Positions 1-18,072 of a stretch of DNA of 64,000 bases are shown here, one piece after another (position 1 is the stretch's first letter; every line of letters starts with the position of its first letter). This stretch comes from Homarus americanus (Eukaryota > Arthropoda > Malacostraca > Decapoda > Nephropidae). The stretch spans positions 124,001 to 188,000 of the forward strand of contig NW_024748849.1 in NCBI RefSeq assembly GCF_018991925.1. Direction: 5' to 3'. The position numbers were made by a program, and so were the translations under genes. The notes under the pieces were generated by a model. The model was not told the DNA's origin, ran no database searches, and was given only the letters and a program-made list of their open reading frames with translations.

Positions 1-435
1 CTTATATAAAGCTGTTTGCAGATAATTTACGCATATACAATGCTAATGCAACAAATCCGACCTCTTTATCTCAAATAGCAAGCTTGTTATGACTCATTAC
101 GTACAATTATCTCTCGTGTGGTGCAGTCAAGTGAGGTGAGGTGAGTGACTGGCCAGGCCCTGAGCATCTTGCTGGAGAGCACCTCCGTCAATCCAAGAGT
201 GTTAAACAACAGGGGGGGGTCAGATCAAGGTAGGAAATAGAGAAGCATTAAGTCCTTAGGGAACTGGCCAACTTTCTGTCCTGTGGTGTGGGTGAGGACC
301 TGCCTCTTCCAACTCTGCTCTCCACAATGTCAACTTAATATGTTGTAGGTACTGTATTCTTACTACACTTCCTGATGACGAAATAGCCTCAGGTGTTGCG
401 GAGAAGAATACTGAAATTCAAGAACTGTTAAATAA

Positions 436-1735
436 AAATGCTACAAGTTATCCCTTGTTTTCAAGATGATAAAAGAAGTTAGCAAACTCACAGTCATGAA
501 GATGTCACCTGAAGTACAAAATTCCCTAGAGAAGTTTCAAGGATATGTTTATGTTGGATTGAGCATGTACAAAGCTTACGACAGGTTATGGGTCACTCAA
601 TGCTCCACTCCCAAAAATTTTAACAACCTTGCTTCAGGCTGTCCCAGGAAGCCTGGTTCGCCAGTTTGTGCTTTCTGTACAGGCAGTCATGAGTCTAGGA
701 CATGCTCAAATAAAAACCTCACCCTGCTGTGCAAATTGTTCCACTCGTACAATACCACCTGAGTCAGTCAGTCATTTTGCATAAAATAAAGATTGCCCTA
801 TGATGACTTCCCAACATAAAAATATAACGTGACAAAATGTGTCACGTTATTGAGTTACTGAGGGAGTTCAGCTTGGATATCCTCCATGTAACTGAAATGT
901 GGCTGTATGAATCAAACATCAGCATTATTCATAGTGCTCTTCCCAAGACACATTCTCTTGTTCATGTTCCCAGACCTGCTGCAAGAGCTCTGGGTGGCAG
1001 AGTGGCACTGATCTATTCTGTGGCCCTGCTCAACATTAGACTGATTAGTGGTGACTGTTTTTTCCTCCTTTGAATTTATGGAAGCATTAATAATTCTTCA
1101 TCACTAAGTTATTAGAATGGCTGCTGTGTATCACCCCGGTCACCCATACAGATAGAAACATTGACCAAACCATGATTAATCAGGGATCAATCATTCTCTG
1201 AATTGAGTTGACTCTTCTGATTTGTTAACTGAGGAGATGGTTAAATTACCAGGTACATAACGAGGTCTTCCAATCTATTTTAGACCATTATTGTCCTTAT
1301 GTCATGAAGAGAATTACAGAGCAAGATGACTCTCCTTGGTATGACTTGTCTGTAAGTTCTCTTTGCAGGGATGGTAGAAGTGCTGAGAGAGAGTGGCGTA
1401 AGCAGCGAACAGACCATACAAGATCAAAGTATATGACTGCTCACAGGGCTGTTGTTTGTTCATTGAGGGCATGCAAATTTGAATACCCCCTACTACAAAA
1501 GTTAAGTAGCCTCTTGTGGTAGTGATCAGAAAAATTGTATGCAGTTATGAATGGGCTGTTGGGCCAGAGGTCTGGAGCTACTATTTCTTCTTCCACTACA
1601 GAAGGTCAGCTTGCCTCAGAGCTTTCCTTTTTTTTTATGACACAGATATCCTGTACTGTACTGTACTGTACAAGAAGTGACATTGATGGTGTGTCTTTAA
1701 ATGAAGAATTTCAGTTGAATTTCAACTGAGTTACA
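436..1735 (+). pseudogene. Degraded non-LTR retrotransposon (LINE): gag knuckles, endonuclease, linker
   Basis: Three collinear but broken segments. At 466-762 the protein reads like a LINE ORF1 C-terminus with CCHC-type knuckles (YKAYDRLWVTQC..., then PVCAFCTGSHESRTC); the first knuckle has lost residues. At 837-1073 there is the N-terminal part of an APE-type endonuclease (DILHVTEMWLYESNISII, HSLVHVPRPA). At 1304-1729 lies the endonuclease-to-RT linker (PWYDLSVSSL, REWRKQRTD, NGLLGQRSG). Stops and frameshifts break it many times; the RT core is absent. Jockey/CR1-like by appearance. Confidence 0.75.
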
Positions 1736-2089
1736 CCATAAACCTCACTTCTTTCATTGTTTTGTCCTGAAGGGTTACCAACATTTTGTGCTATATCAAG
1801 GATTAAAAGAAAACTTGTCATTGCCTCGATCCTATACTGTATGCAGGCACAGTATAGTGTTCAGTTCAGCACAGATATAGGGTCCTTTGCATAGGTAAAT
1901 TGTAGGGTAAAAACACACAGAAAAATTACCAAACGAAACCTAATTAAACCTAACCTAACCCTATCATTGTCTTGGTGACTGTGCATCATTTCATGAAAAA
2001 TTTAATGTTTTTATCTTCACAATAATGGTAGTTTGTACCACACTTTGGATACCATGTAATTTTTCAGAACACCATAGGCCTTGAAAATG

Positions 2090-2925
2090 TCAATAGCAGC
2101 AGCAGTGTTATTTGCAAAAATATGTTGAATAGTTTGCATAGAGCAAACAGACAACACTGGATACACCAAAGGCACGGTTCAAAATCTATGTACAATTGTG
2201 AATTTCACTTTAGAATAGGACTTCTTGGTGAAAAAAAGAGCAGTTCCTATCACAGGATTGCAATAAGCAGTGTATGGTTGACCAGATTGATGATCAGCTC
2301 ATGAAAATGGAATGTGAAGTAAAGAAAGCAGTTGGTGATGATGTCGCGAGAGCCAAAGTAGCCGTAGATCATTCAACAACTTTGGTTGGTGACGACATTG
2401 ATCTCTTGATTCTTCCACTTCATTATATTGATGCAGACAAGGGCTTCTACTTCCCATAAGATAAAGCAAATGTCAAGAGCAAAGTTTATGACATCAGCCA
2501 TCTAAAGGATAACATTGGTTCAGAACGTACATCACACTTATGTTCTTACATGCTATGACTGGTTGTGTAAAATGTCAGCCTTTCAGAAACTTGTTAAGAA
2601 AGACTCCGCCCTACAGCACTGTGCTGAAATCTTCTGCTCACCCAGAAAGGCCAGCAGTACCATAGTGGTTGTAGGACGTCGTGTAATGCTTCATCTGTTC
2701 AGAAGCAAAACAACAGATTCACTTGCATCATTGAGACACACTATGCTGAGTAAACGAGTTGTCACATCTAAATCATTCATGACACCGGAACGACTCCCAC
2801 CAACTGAATCTGCTGCAGAATTCCTCTCTCTCAGAACATATATCATGCAACGGTCTGTATGGGCACTAATCGGGGAGTGGTCCCAACTGACTAGGGATGG
2901 AACCTTCAAGACAAACATTTGATAC
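2090..2925 (+). pseudogene. Degraded repeat-encoded protein with PIN/FEN-like motif
   Basis: Three adjoining frames (2122-2304, 2274-2459, 2515-2922) give a near-continuous protein when read through two breaks. Visible signatures: DDVARAKVAVDHS, LVGDDIDLLIL (in the position where related repeat proteins have a VGTDTDLL-type acidic motif), VKSKVYDISHLK, and ERLPPTESAAEFLSLRTY near the end. It recalls a multi-copy family of uncharacterised arthropod proteins. Function is unknown; a nuclease-like role is only inferred from the acidic motif. It sits between two halves of a LINE. Confidence 0.5.
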
Positions 2926-2959
2926 AAACATAATGTGTATATATAATCAGCACCTCAAA

Positions 2960-3480
2960 GCCTTCTGAAAATGGTACATTGTAATTGCACTACAGAATGC
3001 CGCACTTAAAGATGTAGTTACAAGGGCTAAGGACTCTCTTGTACAGTATCAAGATCTCTGTGAGCTTTGAGAATGGTCGAAAAAATGGCTGCTAAGATTC
3101 AATGTCACGAAATGCAAGAGAAAGCACCTGGGACGTACCAAGAGTAAAGAAGTGTATCACATGTCCCAACAGGACAAAGAAACTGCATTGAGACCGAATG
3201 TGAAAAGACCTGGATGTGTATGTTGACAATGAACTTAAGTTCTCAGGCCATTGCGAGAAAGTAAATCAGGTAAAGAAACTAGTAGATCTCATAAAAAGTT
3301 GTTTAGATACCTGGATGGTCTGTCGCTCATCACGATCTTCAAGAGTGAGGTGCCTCCTCGCCTGGAGTACTGTCACCCCCGCCTGGTCCCCGAGGTATGC
3401 TAGAGACTGTCAATTCATTGAAAATGTTAAAAGGAGGGCCACCAGACTGGCAGACGGGTACCGGAATATGTTCTCAAAAT
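2960..3480 (+). pseudogene. LINE reverse-transcriptase C-terminal relic
   Basis: Reading across frames gives EWSKKWLLRFNVTKCK, a broken LGVYVDNELKFSGHCEKVNQ, KLVDLIKSCL, LDGLSLITIFKSEVPPRLEYC and CQFIENVKRRATRLADGYR. This is the classic tail of a Jockey/CR1-type RT protein, with several stops and frameshifts. Same strand as the LINE pieces at 436-1735, so it is probably the distal part of the same insertion. Confidence 0.75.
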
Positions 3481-3667
3481 TTTCGGAATGTGTGCCCGAT
3501 TTTCATCTCTCAAACCCGGAAAAAACTCCCCCATCCCCAGAATTTTCTGGGTACTGGATATTTTTTTTTGTAATTTTGTATAAAATGTGCCCCTCGGAAA
3601 AATTTTTCTGAGAAAATTTCATTTCCAGCTATCAGAGTTTTCTGGTTAATAGGGATTCAAGCTGTGT

Positions 3668-3903
3668 CGAGTTAGCCCGACTGCATACCGAGGCAGACAA
3701 GCGCCACCACCGGAGAGATGCTGCCCCCCACACTAGATGTAACCCTCCACATGTGCAACATCTGTAGACGAACCTGCTAGTCCCGTATTGGCCTCTTTAG
3801 TCACCACACAGCTCACCAACGAAGGTGACATCCTGAATAACTCATATTATTGCATCATACCTGGATGATCGTCATACTCGATTCTGAGTGACAGCAAAGT
3901 AGT
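3668..3903 (+). repeat. RTE-type retrotransposon 3' end, copy A
   Basis: Encodes the ADKRxHRRDA region and the Cys/His tail CNICRRTC-stop-SRIGLFSHHTAHQRR, typical of RTE-clade ORF ends. It is nearly identical to 34514-34750 and 5'-truncated. A long microsatellite follows directly. Confidence 0.75.
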
Positions 3904-4846
3904 AGTTATGTGTATTAGTGTGTGTTGTGTATGAGTGTGTGTTATGTGTATGAGTGTTATGTGTATGAGTGTGTGTTGTGTATGAGTGTATGTTATGTGT
4001 ATTAGTGTGTGTTGTGTATGAGTGTGTGTTGTGTATGAGTGTATGTTATGTGTATTAGTGTGTGTTGTGTATGAGTGTGTGTTGTGTATGAGTGTATGTT
4101 TTGTGTATTAGTGTGTGTTGTGTATGAGTGTGTGTTGTGTATGAGTGTATGTTATGTGTATTAGTGTGTGTTGTGTATGAGTGTGTGTTGTGTATGAGTG
4201 TATGTTATGTGTATGAGTGTGTGTTATGTGTATGAGTGTGTGTTATGTGTATGAGTGTGTGTTATGTGTATGAGTGTGTGTTATGTGTATGTGTATGAGT
4301 GTGTGTTATGTGTATGAGTGTGTTATGTGTATGAGTGTGTGTTATGTGTATGAGTGTGTGTTATGTGTATGAGTGTGTTATGTGTATGAGTGTGTTATGT
4401 GTATGATGAGTGTGTGTATGAGTGTGTGTTATGTGTATGAGTGTGTGTTATGTGTATGAGTGTGTTATGTGTATGAGTGTGTGTTATGTGTATGAGTGTG
4501 TGTTATGTGTATGAGTGTGTTATGTGTATGAGTGTGTTATGTGTATTAGTGTGTGTTGTGTATGAGTGTATGTTATGTGTATGAGTGTGTGTTATATGTA
4601 TAACTGTATGTTTTATGTATGAGTGTATGTTATGTATGAGTGTATGTTATGTGTATTAGTGTGTGTTGTGTATGAGTGTATGTTATGTGTATGAGTGTGT
4701 GTTATATGTATAACTGTATGTTTTATGTATGAGTGTATGATGTGTATGAATGTGTTGTATGAATGCGTTATGTGTATGAATGTGTTGTGTGTATGAGTGT
4801 GTAATGTGTGAGTGTATTATTGTGTATGAATGTATGTTATGCGGAT
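3904..4846. repeat. Microsatellite/minisatellite of TGTATGAGTG-type units
   Basis: About 940 bp of interleaved TGTATGAGTGTG and TGTTATG units with local higher-order duplications. It begins exactly where the RTE 3' end stops. Confidence 0.95.
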
Positions 4847-4854
4847 GGCTAGTC

Positions 4855-4955
4855 GGTAATACAGCACCATGGTAATACAGCACCATGGTAATACAGCACC
4901 ATGGTAATACAGCACCATGGTAATACAGCACCATGGTAATACAGCACCATGGTAA
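4855..4955. repeat. 16-bp minisatellite
   Basis: Six to seven perfect head-to-tail copies of TAATACAGCACCATGG; each unit contains the palindrome CCATGG. Confidence 0.95.
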
Positions 4956-4979
4956 TCTTCCACAACACTGGCTATGAGT

Positions 4980-7900
4980 AATGACTGCAGGGTGTTGCAT
5001 TACCTACTACCATCACACTCCAAGTAAAAACCATGCTTCATTATGTTCAAATTTCCACAACTTAAATTACAGTATTTGTTGGGTTAACGATGGTTGACTG
5101 AAAAATCGTTAACATGAAAAAAATTATTAATTCCCAAATAATATACCAAAACTCTCCAGACTATTCAATGGTGGAAAGAAAGCTCTCTCTATCTCTATCT
5201 CTCTGTGTGAATATAATGAACTCCATCACTGTTAATAATAATGATGTACACGAATCAGTTATGCAGACAGTCACTCAGGGAATAAGAGGATCACTGTTGA
5301 CATTCATATTTGGCATATATAGTCGCGAATTTCGACATAGAAAGGACACACAACACAGATAATACCTTTGTCTACATAAGGACTCACCTGGTAAATTGAT
5401 AGGAAATGTGACAAGAGTACAAGAGTAAGGGAGCAGCACGTCCACACACTATACCGTCGCCTCTCTTACTGAAGATGGTAAGCATTGCATGGCAGACGAT
5501 GCTCTCTAGGGTGCCAGCTGCTCCATTACGTTCGGCGTCTGGTAACATGTGAAAATATTATCTCTGGCTGTGTACAAACCCTCACAAACGATAATGGCTT
5601 TTCTGTAGTTATCAACAGGCATGTAAGCATCCAACCAATGAGAGAAATAGTGCACTAATGATATGTATTTACATATTTTTGAGCGGTTATTTCATTAACA
5701 AGTAACATATGATGGGAATATAAACCTTACCAGCGCACAAAACCCGCATTAAAACACATGATGTATATTTATTAATAAATATTGCTCACCTGGAGTTATT
5801 ATTAAGCATACATACATGCAAATAATTAATGAAGCAATGCCATATATTTAATAGTGCTTTAATGAGGAAGGATAATAGCCACGGGAGGACAAGGGAAAAC
5901 CACTGAAATATAATTACTAACAAATATTCGAAAAGTTAAATAAACGTAAAAGATATAGAATTGTGACCGTATTTGAGAAAAAACACCTCTCATCCGTACA
6001 GTAACAGGGTGAAGACATATTATGCATAAGGACATAACGTAAGTGACAACAAAAGAAAGAAGAGAGACAACAAAGCAATGGCAGAAAAAAGAGATATTTA
6101 GCTCAACAAATAAACAAGAATACAAGTACAGAATAACAGGAAAAAGACAGAAGCCATGTAAAACTCCATAGATGACTGAACAAAATTTTAATAAAGTCTT
6201 TGGGGGTTTGACTGTATGGGGAGAGATGGGATAATATAAGATACGGTGGATAAGAGACATGGGAAAAGGAGGAAATATGAAGGAGAGGCGGAAATAAGAT
6301 AAGAATGAGAGAATGGAAGGAAACAGATAGAATAGCAAGAACAAAAACGGAGGGACGAGAAAAATTATACAACTAGAACAATAAACATTAAATATATACG
6401 AAAGGATAAGAAAATATAATTATAAAAGTAACTTGAAAAATGTCAATATCCGTAAAAGAGAAGAGGCATAACGGAAGAGATAGGAGGAAAAGGAGAGGAT
6501 TTAAGAGTTGATAAGCGAGGAGTATGGGAGGGAGGGAGGGAGTGGTACAGTGGTGGACAAGGTCGTGGACTCATGCCAGGGCGGGGGGCAACTTTAAGCC
6601 TTCACCCACGCGGTAAACTTTCACGAAAACAAGAAAAAAAATTTAATAGGAGTTTGGGATAACGCCTTCTTGCCCTTCCTTCCTTGTGGGTGTGTGTGGG
6701 CGAGGTTTGGCTGTCGGTCTGAAACATCTATCTATCTATCTGTGTGTGTGTGCGTGGAGGCTGGCGGCCACGTTGGTGATCAAACCACATTGAGTTGGCT
6801 CTCGTGGTGTGATTGGTCAAGTACCCTGCTTTTAGCTTCTTCCAACCCGTAATTCAAATTGGTATAATGGTGTGGTGTGTGTGTGTGTGTGTGTGTTCCT
6901 CACAGTATCTTTTTGGGTGCCCAGAACTTGATCTGCTTTGCGGGGCCCCATTTGTGTGAGGGCCCCTAGGCTCTAACCCCCCTTTAATCCGGCCCTGCCT
7001 CACAAAGCCCACCTACCAAAATTATATTATACATATACCTGCCATTTTTAACCTAAATATTAACATGGAGTGTTATTCCTGATACCCGAAGTAGTTGTTT
7101 AGTTTATATATACTGTAGATCCTAAAGTATACACAGGTAAATGTACGGGTTACTTGGCTGTAGGCTGCATTATGTATGCTGTATATAGATATGGGATATG
7201 ACTTTTGGTATTCCTAAAGGATGGCCAGGTGGGATTGAGAGGTTATATTGTAGTGCGGGTCTATCTTCTTTAAAGTCAAATCCCAAACAAGATTTATTGG
7301 CGTCTGATACAGCAGGGAGTGGAGGGCGTCTATGATTCAAGACTCGGTGCAGACTGGCTTGTGCTGTAAACAGTTATGGCGTCACCTATGTAAGGATTTA
7401 TAGAGAGCAAACAATGACGCCACTGTGTTCGGCGAGGATTTAGATCATAAACAATAATGACGTCACTGTTCTGTCAGGATTTAGAGTGTAAAGAGGCTAT
7501 TTATGACATTACTTTTCCTTCCCTAGCCTCTGCTCGCTGGCAATTTATCTATCTAATATGTATTAAAGTGTACATGTTAACGCCTGATCGGTACAACAAT
7601 ATTCGTAAGTAGAAAAATCGATTAGACATGTATAGAAGTGGCTCCACTGCAATAGAGGATGTACTCAGACATACCTAGACGACTATAAGTGGTACTGTGT
7701 ACAGTACATAATTTTAGTTTGATTTATCATTTCCCCATGTGTCATCTTACTAGCCATTTGGCGATTAGGCTTTTGTTATTACAACTTTGACTAGCCCTTT
7801 ATCTCTTACTACTACGAATGACATAAAACTCTTAAAACAAAATGTCTATATCAAATAGCTTTTAAAAACGCCACGGGAAAAAAATATATTTTCAGCACAA

Positions 7901-9380
7901 TGCCGAAAACTGTCCAAGTCTGAGGTCCAAAATCAATAGGAATCTTCACTCGGGGCGTACTGTAGATTGATGGTGATCGGTAAAGGCATTTCAGAGTTAA
8001 CACCCGGACGGTTATTTTACGATTTTAGCTGTTGTGACCATCTTGACTGCACGTTGAGCTAAAAATAGTATCAAGTTTTCTTAAGGGTGGTTCCAACAAA
8101 ATCCACAAGCTACATTCAGAGTAATCGGTCACGGCGTTGCAAAATTATTGGCCCGAAAAGTGAGAAGAGGAGAGTTCACGGCATACTGGGACAAGTTAAC
8201 TGTGACCTAATTTTACCATAATAGTAATGTACTCCTGAACCCTTTTGAATCACAAAATTATTAACATTATTATTATTATTATTCACACGAGAGCAACAAG
8301 CGACAAGGGTGTTGGGGTGGGATAAGATGTGGCAGGACAGCTTTAAGCTCTAATTCCTGGGGAAGCTTTTAATTGCCTGTCATTTTGAAGTGAAACATTT
8401 ATTCATTTAATTCTTTTTATAAACAGCTTTGATGATGTACACTACGTGCGAGTGTATTTTTCTTAAGTGTGCGTTTGTAGTGGATTACGGCGTTTGGAGG
8501 GGAGGAATCCACTACACGTTCATGGGTACTTGCGATTATGTAATTGTTTATGGATTATTCGTGTATCTGTATAGGCGTTAGTATTTTTAGTGTGCGTTTG
8601 TATAATTTCGCACGAATGTGTCCCCACCTACTTCCTCTACTTGTACTTCCACTCATCTACCACGTACTTGTATCCATACCGCGGCAAATGACGTCAGCAG
8701 TGACGTTACCCGCAGTCTGCAACATGCACCCGTAGTCGGGACCTCAACAGCTCACTTCCTGCCTCTCTCCTCGCTTGTTGCAGTGAACCCTATCTTCTGA
8801 GTCTAGGAGACTGAGGCAGCTCTGTGTTGAGTGAATGGACAAGGAGTTATTTTCTCTTTACCGCGGATACTGACCTTCAGTGTACGGTCTTGAAAAATTA
8901 AAATGACAACCTTAGATAGATGGATAGATAGATAATCAGTAACATCGTAATACAAGTTCACATTGATTCAGCATGCATGTACTAAAGACAGTGTATATAA
9001 ACATGATGCTCGAAGCAAAGAAAAAAATTCTCCCGAACAGTTCCTTTGTTAAATCAAAAATAAAATGTTGAGACAGAAACAACTGATTACTGCGAGGTCA
9101 TAATAAACCACAGAACGAATACACTGCCGCGTTTATTTTTATACTTGGTGGAGGAGAGACCAAACTGGCGTGACAACCCTTGCATAAACCAAGTTTTACC
9201 TACTAACTCAACCAACGCTAGTAGTTTATCCAAGGAGTTTTGGGTTAGGCTAGGATGGCTGGTCGGGTTTATTTGGTTGGTTATCCTGTCAGATCTTATC
9301 ATGTGTATCTAGTGTGTAAATTGAATAAACCACAGAACAGACTTAATGTGTTTGACCCCAAAAACCTGCCACTCAAGAGT
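4980..9380. other. Gene-free stretch
   Basis: No convincing exon, RNA gene or conserved protein on either strand. It holds short simple repeats (GGGA near 6525, CTAT near 6728, TG at 6876, ATT near 8265) and at 6895-6995 a GC-rich segment whose reverse complement (GGGCCGGATTAA...) resembles the end of a hAT-type element. Confidence 0.6.
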
Positions 9381-9412
9381 TAATGACAATAATTTTCGTT
9401 ATAGACGCTAGA

Positions 9413-10070
9413 ACAGTGGTACAGAGTGGTGTGGTATAGTGTGGTAAAGAGTGGTGTGGTATAGTGTGGTAAAGAGTGGTGTGGTATAGTGTGGTAAAGA
9501 GTGGTGTGGTATAGTGTGGTGTGGTAGAGTGGCTGTGCTATAGTGTGGTACAGAGTGGTGTGGTGTGGTATAGTGTGGTGTGGTAGAGTTGGCTGTGCTA
9601 TAGTGTGGTACAGAGTGGTGTGGTATAGTGTGGTACAGAGTGGTGTGGTACAGACTGGTGTGGTATAGTGTGGTACAGAGTGGTGTGGTATATAGTGTGG
9701 TACAGAGTGGTGTGGTATAGTGTGGTACAGAGTGGTGTGGTAGAGTGGTGTGGTATAGTGTGGCACAGAGTGGTGTGGTATAGTGTGGTACAGTGTGGTA
9801 TATTGTGGTACGGTGTAGTGTGGTACGGTGTAGTGTGATGTAGTGTGGTACAGAGTGGTGTAGTATAGTGTGGTACAGTGTGTTACGGTGTAGTGTGGTA
9901 CAGAGTGGTGTGGTACAGTGTGGTACAGTGTGTTACGGTGTAGTGTGGTACAGAGTGGTGTGGTACAGTGTGGTAGAGTGGTACGGTGTAGTGTGGTACA
10001 GAGTGGTGTAGTATAGTGTGGTACAGAGTGGTGTGGTATAGAGTGGTACGGTGTAATGTGGTGTAATCTG
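9413..10070. repeat. GTGGT-rich satellite
   Basis: About 650 bp of units built from GTGGTACAGAGTGGTGTGGTA with variants (TATAGTGTGG, GTACGGTGTAGTG). Open frames across it are repeat artefacts. Confidence 0.95.
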
Positions 10071-10434
10071 ACTAAAGTATTACATCATTACGAACCGGGA
10101 AAATTCCTTCTGCTTGGTGCCCAACTTGCCGGCTAGATCACCATGCAGGTTTGAGGTGACTTCTTAAGTACTCTAGTGTACATTACGTATCATGTATCAC
10201 CACTCCTCCTCCTTAGCGAGTATTATATAAGGTGATCAATTCAAACTATATACTTATTTCTGGTTTATTTTTACACAAAACTTAGTTAAGTTAATGATAA
10301 GTTAGTGACTCTTATCATTGTGGTTTGTCATTGGTTTAATTCTTATATCGAGTTTGTCATTGGTTTAATTCTTATATTGAGTTTGTCATTGTGTTTTGGA
10401 AGGTGCCTGTCTTTCTCTCTCTCGTCTTCTTCAT

Positions 10435-15020
<4,586 letters not shown>

Positions 15021-15029
15021 TTGGCTAAC

Positions 15030-15307
15030 GGAGGCAGTTTGTTTATTAGAGTTGTGTCCACCTTGCCCGGACATACATCTTGTACAAAATGTTATCAGCT
15101 CTACTTTCTACTACTTTCTGGCGGCGTCTCTGTTTTAACTAGTTCCTTGACGTCTGACCCTGATATGTGACTTGACTTCGTAAGATAGAGACAAAGAGCA
15201 CTGAAGTACGGGTTCAGGCCAGTTCAGGTCAGGTGCCACCATAACGCAGCTTTATGTGGCAAGTGAGTTGAATGTTTGACAGGAAAGTTGAAGGTGTGAA
15301 GCTCCAG

Positions 15308-15339
<32 letters not shown>

Positions 15340-17880
15340 AGAAACTTTCCTGCCCTAGGGAACAAGATATTATCTTACAGAGAGAGAGAGAGAGAGAGCT
15401 CTAAGACTAACCAAATTGCTGGTTCACACACACACACACAGACGTCACCTTGGGCAGGTAAGCCCCCTCACCTCCCCCCTCTCCTTCCTCCCTCACCCAC
15501 CTCACCTTCAACGCTCCACGAACCAAGGAAAAAATACTTCTCGCTGTCATTACGTTCCGCTATGTTCACATTTGTTGCCTGGTTTTCACTTCCGTTTACA
15601 CCTGTTGCCTGGCGTTCACTTCCTTTCACCTACATACATCCATGTTAACCCCGTCTTCCTTTCACATTTGTTGCCTGGCGTTCACCTCCGTTCACACTTG
15701 TTGCGCGGCGTTCACCTGCGCTCACACACACACAGGTATTTTAATATTGTCATCTTTCCTCCAGTGTTAATATCCCTCGTGTGTTAACTCTCCTCGCTTA
15801 CGTCATCGTCTAGTTAAGTTCACTTATCATGGATCTGTGAGTGTGTTTGAGTATCATCATGTGTGCACGGAATCATCTTTTGTGTTTGTGTGTGCGTGTT
15901 TGAGAGAGAGTGAAAGAGGTCAACAAGATCACCAAGCAGTAGGTGACCTTATGTTTGGTGCAGTTCGTCGACCAGTTGTCTCTCTCTCTTTTTAACAGTA
16001 ACACAATATAACACAAAGGTTAATATAAACAGCCAAGAAGAAGAAAATGAGTAAGACGAAAAATAAACTCAACAAATAAACGGTTCAGTCACTCACCATA
16101 TTGCCGAGGTGTTTGAGAAGACGGCTTGAGTAAACCAAACTGTTGATGTTCAATTGTTTTTCTTGCTCTTGCAGCTGACGAAGACCTGGACTTGTTATTT
16201 ACGTCTCTGCTGTGCCCCTCCCCACAGGTGCCTCAGATGGAATGGATGATTGGGGTCTAAAAGATTTGACCTAGACGACCAGGAACGACGGGGATGTGAC
16301 TCGGACGACTAGGGATGGCGGGGGTGTGGGCAGGTCGGAGAAGGACGTTGGCGGGAAGGTGCAGTAAAAACAGAGACCTACAAGAAGGAGGAGGAGCGAC
16401 AAGAGGCGTCGTAGACAGGGGGACGGTCAGAGCCACAACTAAACCAGCAGGATGTACCGACAAGTTTATATACACCGTCATCCCTCACCCCCAACCTCCA
16501 ATCCCCCCACTTCCCCTCCCTCCCTCCCTCACATCCTTTCCTACACCCCCCTTTCTCTCATACCCCCTCATCATGTGCAGGTGACTGTACGCTTCTTTCT
16601 CTCTTTAACTGTTCCCCCTTCTTATCATCGTTTATCAACCTTCTTACCGTTCTTCTTCATCCATTACCCTATTCTATTATTCTCCTGTGCGAACTAAAAC
16701 TGCCTGACGAACACACACACACTAATAAAGGTCGGAGAGATTCAGTGAGAATAAGTTCTTTTGGCATCACTCAGGGGGAACTTACCTCCCTTACTTTTTG
16801 TTAAGGGAGGAGATGAGAACACACCCATTGTTCTCCCTTTGTTATATCCTGGAATTTATAGAGAACTCTTGTGAACGTACAAAGGCTTAAATACCTATAA
16901 AAAAAATGCTGCCTTGTTTTTAGTACGCAGAAAATATTTGCGAGTTCATGTCAGGAGTAGAGTTGCCATGAACGTACGTGTGTGGGGTGTGTGTGTGCCC
17001 AAAATTTCAGATATACAGTACATATTTTTACACATATCTAAGTTAAGGTTAGTTGTGTTATGTTGGGTCATCCTAGTTTAGTGACGTTAAGGTAAGTTAG
17101 GTCAGGTTAGAGACGTTAAGTTAGGCTAGGTCAGGTTAGGTTACGTTAGGTACAGTAAAGTTAGACAAGGTTTTCCTACTGTAGTGAGAGACGTCAATAA
17201 TCTTGTTTTTGTCAAGGTTATCTCAGTACAGTGAGTGTTCACAACTTCCAGTGACTTTCTTTTTATAACATGTTGCTGGTGGCAAGTGTTGGAACGCTAT
17301 GACAAAAGTCAAGTAAATTATACAACAGTTTAAAAACGCAAATCATAAAAAAGTAAATAGTTATTTGACAGAGGATTTAATACAACAATTGATTTAAGTA
17401 CCACGCCATATTACCCACATTTGAAGAGACAATTAAACATCATGGAAGTATTTTTAAAATAGAATGAATAATAAATAATGCCTGGATTTCCAATAGTTTT
17501 TAAAATTACGAGTTTGTAGTACTTTGAGTGTTAGAAAATAGTGTTAAGGGGAACAAGACAAACTCTTCAATATTTCCATCGTACGTTTAAGACCCCAAAA
17601 AAAAATATTACACCAGATGATGAGACACACCAACGCTGCCTGGGCTAGGTTAGGGTGATTAAACTTCAGGCGATTCGGACCCAGGCTGTATTGTGTTATG
17701 GAAGGAACCTAACCAAGCATAACCTTACCTGACCTAAGCTAACCTAACTTAACCAAACCTAACCCTCGATAAATATTTATATTGCGTAAGAAATAAACTG
17801 ACCACGTCCTCCCTGCTTAATTTACATACCTTACAGGACGTATTGAATCGTAATATCAAGAGGAGGTATTTTGGGGGTGT
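15030..17880. other. Gene-free stretch with short repeats
   Basis: No supported gene. Contains (GA)n at 15320 and 15380, about five copies of a roughly 27-bp unit (core TTGCCTGGCGTTCAC) at 15555-15735, and degenerate TTAGG/AACCT tracts at 17045-17165 and 17640-17770. Confidence 0.6.
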
Positions 17881-17884
17881 GTGT

Positions 17885-18072
17885 TGCTGTGAGAAGAACA
17901 CAGCAGTAGAACACACCTGTTATACACCACAGCAGAACACACCTGTTATACACCACAGTAGAACACACCTGTTATACACCACAGTAGAACACACCTGTTA
18001 TACACCACAGTAGAACACACCTGTTATACACCACAGTAGAACACACCTGTTATACACCACAGTAGAACACTT
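17885..18072. repeat. 26-bp minisatellite
   Basis: About seven copies with core ACACACCTGTTATACACCAC. Confidence 0.95.

Noticed and set aside
5859..6372. Hydrophobic 161-residue minus-strand frame that looks like a membrane protein
   Set aside because: It arises from A/G-rich plus-strand DNA giving Phe/Leu/Ser codons; no start context, exon boundary or family resemblance.
9380..9766. 128-residue Thr/His/Pro frame
   Set aside because: GTGGT satellite artefact.
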